From assembly GCA_949361645.1 (NCBI GenBank), contig OX442431.1:1195696-1259695 (forward strand): DNA of 64,000 nucleotides, in the 5' to 3' direction. A program made the position numbers and the translations under genes. Source of the stretch: Spongilla lacustris (Eukaryota > Porifera > Demospongiae > Spongillida > Spongillidae). Every line of letters starts with the position of its first letter. Within the stretch, counting starts at the first letter, position 1. A model generated the notes under the pieces. The model worked only from the letters and a program-made list of their open reading frames with translations, made no database searches and had not been told where the DNA came from. Below are positions 46,601 through 64,000 of the stretch, one piece after another.

Positions 46601-47240
46601 CAGATGCTGATGTGCAGACAGCATGTCACACAGTCACTGGCTTCCACCAGCTCTCAACCGATCGTCTGAGGGAGAAAGGAGCAGAGTCCATCCATACCAA
46701 GTTGACTTCTTGCAACGTACGTACCATTCGGTACATGACCCAGTTAGAAGACTGTCCTTGATTATGAAGGAGCACCTGCTTCCTATAGGTCCACAAAACG
46801 TGGCAGCGATCCCTCCCCCTGATACGTATACCGTTAAATTCACGATATTTCAGCAATACGCATCTCTAGCCCCCAAAAAGGCGGCTATAAGCAGATAATG
46901 GAATCAGTTAGTACCTTCTGTTATCTCTAAGATTTACTTGAATCAAAACTTTTTACCGGTCGGGAGCGTGGAAAACTTATTTCAAAGTGGAGAGGTACGT
47001 CGAGGGTTACCCGCTTTCACGAGCCATAACTTGCCGTAGCGTCAAAACTGTAACACGAGAAACGCAGTATTTGTAGAAAGATGATGCTTCTTTTGTTTCG
47101 AGGTTTTAAATGACGCTGGTATAATTCCTGTTTTTGTACAGGAGGCTCACGTTTCTTGGCTCTGGTTGTCTAGGACGTTGCTAAGGGAATACGTAATCAT
47201 TTCAATATTTCGGGTTATAAACCTACTGTCCACAAAATAT

Positions 47241-48005
47241 ATGGCCGCAAACACCTGTGTGTACCGGCTGGACGCGAAGGGCATGGCCGCTGAGAGCAAG
47301 GCCACCGTCGAACTCGTCTGCGGAGGCTTTCCCGACCTCTCCGCCGACTACGTTGGAGGTCACGAAGCGCCGAACGCGCTGTCGGGCCTCGCATGTACAG
47401 GCGGGTCCGCGGAGGGGGGAGTGGCCGTGTATTCGTGGGAAGCCACGGACCTGAAGCGGACCGACCCCAGGACACACGAGCGCAGGATAGTCTCCGTCTT
47501 GGGAGAGAACCCGAGAGGCGCGGTGCTCAAACGCCAGAACCTCGTCGCACACCGCGGCGGAAGCATGTACTGCATCTCCGCGGGTACCCTGTACCGCATG
47601 GACCCACCCTCCTACGACAAGCGAGAGCACTGCGCGGGTTTTACCCGCGACGGGTGCCAGATCACTGCCGACCGCAACCACTTATACGTCTTGGACGGCG
47701 AGGGCGACGTGTGGGAGACGGGCCTCGAGGTGGGGAGGCCATCGCTGAGGAAGGTGGCAGCTGGCTGGCACGCGGAGGCCCTTGTATCCTCCCCCCTGGA
47801 TACGCCCTACTTGTACAGCCTCTGGAACAAGACCCTGTACACCATCGACAAGGGCACGGGGGCAGTGACCGCTGTGCAGAGCCGCAAGGCGTGGGACCAT
47901 CGGATCACGGTGATGGTGGCACACAGGATGTCGGTCTACCTGTTCAGTGACGAGGGGAATGTTTACAGGGTCAAAGGGCTGTGGACAGAGCCAACAGTTG
48001 GCTAG
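47241..48005 (+). CDS. beta-repeat (propeller-like) protein of unknown function, intronless
   Basis: A GC- and CpG-rich single frame. Starting at the ATG with a good context (AAATATATGG, 47241) it gives 254 residues; an upstream ATG at 47166 would add 25 AT-rich codons that look unlike the rest. Four short repeats of strand-turn-strand type are visible: GGSMYCISAGTLYRMDPPSY, NHLYVLDGEGDVWETGLEVG, PYLYSLWNKTLYTIDKGTG, MSVYLFSDEGNVYRVKGLW. They suggest a four- to six-bladed propeller or similar beta-repeat fold. No signal peptide, WD dipeptides or Kelch motifs are seen. It is unlike its neighbours in composition and shares strand pattern with the end of the ORF at 44277, so the two may be parts of one ancestral gene or members of one family. 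Confidence 0.65.
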   Translation: MAANTCVYRLDAKGMAAESKATVELVCGGFPDLSADYVGGHEAPNALSGLACTGGSAEGGVAVYSWEATDLKRTDPRTHERRIVSVLGENPRGAVLKRQNLVAHRGGSMYCISAGTLYRMDPPSYDKREHCAGFTRDGCQITADRNHLYVLDGEGDVWETGLEVGRPSLRKVAAGWHAEALVSSPLDTPYLYSLWNKTLYTIDKGTGAVTAVQSRKAWDHRITVMVAHRMSVYLFSDEGNVYRVKGLWTEPTVG

Positions 48006-48410
48006 CTGCAAGTAGTGGTGGGGAGGTAAGGAAGAGGGGTGTACGCAGACATCACTACTGCACTTTCATGTTGTCTGTTGAGAACATTCATTTCACTTAG
48101 ATGTGTTGAGACTGAGAGCATTGAACATCATATATTACGTGTATATTCATTCAATCTCACAACTTGATTACAACTGAGATGCGTGTGTGCTGGCATGGCA
48201 TGCACCCTCCCTCCACTGACAGTATTACTACTAACATCCATTTACTACCCACATACACATCTTCTAAACACCTACCCGGATACATCACATATGATATCAT
48301 AAACAAAGTTCATTGCATAGAATTCCTTTGACATGAAATTGGTATTGCACAGAGCAGAAAGCAATTATATGTGTGTGCGTGTATGTGTGTGTGGTGGGGG
48401 TGCAGCACAA
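48006..48410. other. intergenic between convergent genes
   Basis: 405 bp between the propeller-like ORF (+) and the NWD1-like gene (-). Unremarkable AT-rich sequence with a short GTGTGTG run at 48371. It must hold both 3' ends; no strong AATAAA signal is evident. Confidence 0.5.
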
Positions 48411-62311
<13,901 letters not shown>

Positions 62312-62537
62312 CTTCCTGCAGTTCGTCGTATTTCATTAATAGCATGGCGCTCACTAAATAGAGCAAATACTATAGAAATTTGCAATTGCTTGGAGATGGA
62401 AGTGTAAGCCATCAATGATTTTTATTTTGCCACCGACTTCATGTTTTGCCTTTAGGATCAACAATAACGCTGCCATTCTGTCCAATTTCGAGGTACTGTG
62501 GATTTGAGCGAAAGTTGGCGCCGACGATGGTTTATAT
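62312..62537. promoter_or_regulatory. probable bidirectional promoter region
   Basis: 226 bp separate the NWD1-like start codon (62311, -) from the first ATG of a possible plus-strand gene (62538). If both genes are real this is a shared promoter. GGCGCCGACGATGG at 62518 is the most GC-rich part. No TATA box seen near either start. Confidence 0.35.
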
Positions 62538-62766
62538 ATGAACTTCGTCCTGGTGTGTCCGTTTCTGTGTAAGGTGTACAACCTGCTTGCAAGCTCACAG
62601 CAGAACTATAAAGGAATAAAGGAAGCCTCTAATGCAGAGAACGTCGCCACCATTACCTTTGAGGTAAGTGACATTTCAACGTACTCAGTGCGGGCCATGA
62701 ATATTTCTCTCCTTTGGCATCTTGCAGACAACGGAGTACCTTGGCAAAACTCCTTGCGTTAACCAG
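62538..62766 (+). CDS. first exons of an unidentified gene (tentative)
   Basis: Frame 62538-62663 (KVYNLLASSQQNYKGIKEAS, NAENVATITFE) ends at a consensus donor GAG|GTAAGT. A second exon at 62728-62766 (TTEYLGKTPCVNQ) begins after CTTGCAG, ends at CAG|GTACAG, and keeps phase 0. Protein-like composition and two good splice sites argue for a real gene, but further exons are not found in the next 1.2 kb and I do not recognise the family. The start may lie in an upstream exon (GATCAACAATAACG... after CTTTAG at 62454). Confidence 0.4.
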
Positions 62767-63439
62767 GTACAGTCGTCTAGAGTGATCAATTCCACAGAAT
62801 AAAAACACAACTGGGGGGGGGGGGGCATTAAAAATGTAGATTCGGAAGAGCAATCAGCAGGGAAAATTTGGGGCCTTTTACTTTGCACCGTCCAGCACAT
62901 ACAAACATATACGTACAATGTTCTATTATCTGTTGTCTGCTGATCAAATTATAAGCACAAGAATGAAAGGGTTACTGACTAGGAGTTAATTACAGCTATA
63001 AAACCATTGAATATGTGGCCACATGCATAAAAAATATTATTTTAACAAACTTCAGGAGTGTAGTTTCCATCTCATTTGTTATGGAGTATCCCACAATCAA
63101 GGAAAATTGTTTAATAGTTAATGATTGATATAAATAAAAGATACACAATACAACACAGGGATTATTTCATACACAGGCACACCATTTATAACAGGCTACA
63201 TCGTTATTCTTATGACTAATACACTATATACAGTAACTAAACCAAATTGCATGCTCTGCTTAGAAGAGCTCTGGCATTGCACCTCACCCGGGTTACGTTA
63301 ATGATTTATATTTTTTGAATTTATATTTATTTTTATAATAACAGTATATATATATATATTTTAATGTGAATACAGTACACTATATACACATATAATAAGT
63401 GAATAAAAATGAAAAAAGCAAACTTAGCAGAAATCAGCC
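62767..63439. other. no gene; AT-rich
   Basis: A poly-G run at 62811-62824 and AT-rich sequence with TATATATA at 63345. I see no exon here that continues the gene starting at 62538. Confidence 0.4.
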
Positions 63440-63870
63440 ATGCTGTCTGCTCTCGCCCTGGAACATGCAAGCGCAATTGTATCACCAATGAAATGTCTGT
63501 ATTTAGTGCTGTAGATCTGCTTCCCCAAGTACACATTATAGCTGAATGAAGTAGGGAGAAGTTCAGAAGGCATCTGAGCCAGTGAATGGTCTAACGATAG
63601 GGCTTATCATATTTCTCGGAAAGGAGTAAGGCTAGTCTCCTATAGACGATGGTAGCAGTGGGGCCCATACCACCTGAGGCAGAAAGAACACATGGAGAAA
63701 ATGAGACATGTTTGATTTTTTGAACTCGTTCATCATATGCTCAGCATTTTTCCAACCATTTTTATGGTAGCATTGAGGTAGAGAAGAGTTGATGTAACTC
63801 TGTGCAAAGGGATTCAAAACTCTTAGATCTCTATCTGTCCTTGCCCGAGAAGTTTGTAGCAGCAACATCG
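63440..63870 (-). pseudogene. mobile-element protein C-terminus, decayed
   Basis: On the minus strand, VLNPFAQSYINSSLPQCYHK, then (frame change at 63677) GGMGPTATIVYRRLALLLSE, a stop, then HWLRCLLNFSLLHSAIMCTW, GSRSTA. These blocks resemble a conserved C-terminal region (VFNPFAxSN, GGxxxxATxFYKRLAxLLS, WLRCxLSFSLLRSAIxCxRGARSS) that I recall from retroelement-like proteins in aquatic invertebrates. The class of element is uncertain; one frameshift and at least one stop make it non-functional. Confidence 0.45.
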
Positions 63871-64000
63871 AGTAGTATGCAGAGGTGACCTTAATGCAGG
63901 TTCCAAAGTCATAGGAAACTGCAGTTATGTTCAGTTAAATCTTGTTATTTGAGGGGCTTTATGTTCTGCATTCAACGGTTTAGCCTCCTGTGATGGATTT

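Larger units (their letters stand above)
45057..47266. repeat. inverted repeat linking the ends of two ORFs
   Basis: CACAGATGTTTGCGGC followed by TGGACAGTAGGTT at about 45065-45093 recurs inverted at about 47219-47262 (AACCTACTGTCCA, an 11-base insert, then GGCCGCAAACACCTGTG). That gives roughly 34 matching positions with two mismatches. The left copy covers the last codons and stop of the helical ORF; the right copy covers the start codon region of the propeller-like ORF. It may be the termini of an inserted element or the scar of an inversion. Confidence 0.55.

Overview
This is a eukaryotic, almost certainly metazoan, nuclear contig. It has spliced genes with GT-AG introns, conserved animal genes (an Iwr1/SLC7A6OS homologue, a doublecortin-like kinase, OGFOD2, an NWD1-like NACHT-WD40 protein), abundant microsatellites and minisatellites, many short inverted-repeat transposons and one 200-base assembly gap. 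The compact genes with short introns, the membrane-protein family carrying LCGQC...GYGSEC motifs, the Arg/Ser-rich RASKR repeat ORF and the RAG1-N-terminus-like remnant suggest a sponge (Demospongiae). That placement is inference from family resemblance; no search was run.

Layout. 0-2 kb: 3' end of an Iwr1/SLC7A6OS gene (+). 2-7.6 kb: an 11-exon doublecortin-like kinase (-), tail-to-tail with Iwr1, with two DCX domains, a proline-rich linker and a kinase domain whose DFG motif reads NFT. 7.8-9.7 kb: a complete 7-exon OGFOD2 (+), head-to-head with the kinase gene across 177 bp, more than half of which is a short inverted-repeat element. 9.7-24.3 kb: gene-poor DNA with foldback elements, a decayed reverse transcriptase (12.85-14.9 kb), an Arg/Ser-rich mobile-element ORF, a dead PIF/Harbinger-type transposon (17.05-19.36 kb) and a further TIR element. 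24.5-32.3 kb: a large satellite-like tandem array in opposite orientations on the two sides of a 1.3 kb spacer, interrupted on the left by the gap. 33.4-42.4 kb: two paralogous multi-pass membrane protein genes about 7.3 kb apart, each with one frameshift, at different places.

44.3-48.0 kb holds two GC-rich intronless ORFs: an all-helical protein, and a protein of short beta-rich repeats resembling a propeller. They flank 2 kb that contains a broken RAG1 N-terminal-like sequence (zinc-binding region, RING half-sites, C2HC finger), itself interrupted by a short G-rich element. 48.4-62.3 kb is a single 18-exon gene (-), modelled with all splice phases consistent, encoding about 1868 residues: N-terminal NWD/TEP1-like region, NACHT P-loop domain, WD40 repeats, fourteen 11-residue repeats and a C-terminal CVLF box. 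Its tenth intron holds a 1727-bp near-perfect palindrome flanked by a GTAC target-site duplication. 62.5-64 kb has two short exons of an unidentified + strand gene and a mobile-element remnant.

The genes do not form a pathway. The main theme is ordinary conserved animal genes embedded in a dense population of non-autonomous inverted-repeat DNA elements and intron minisatellites.
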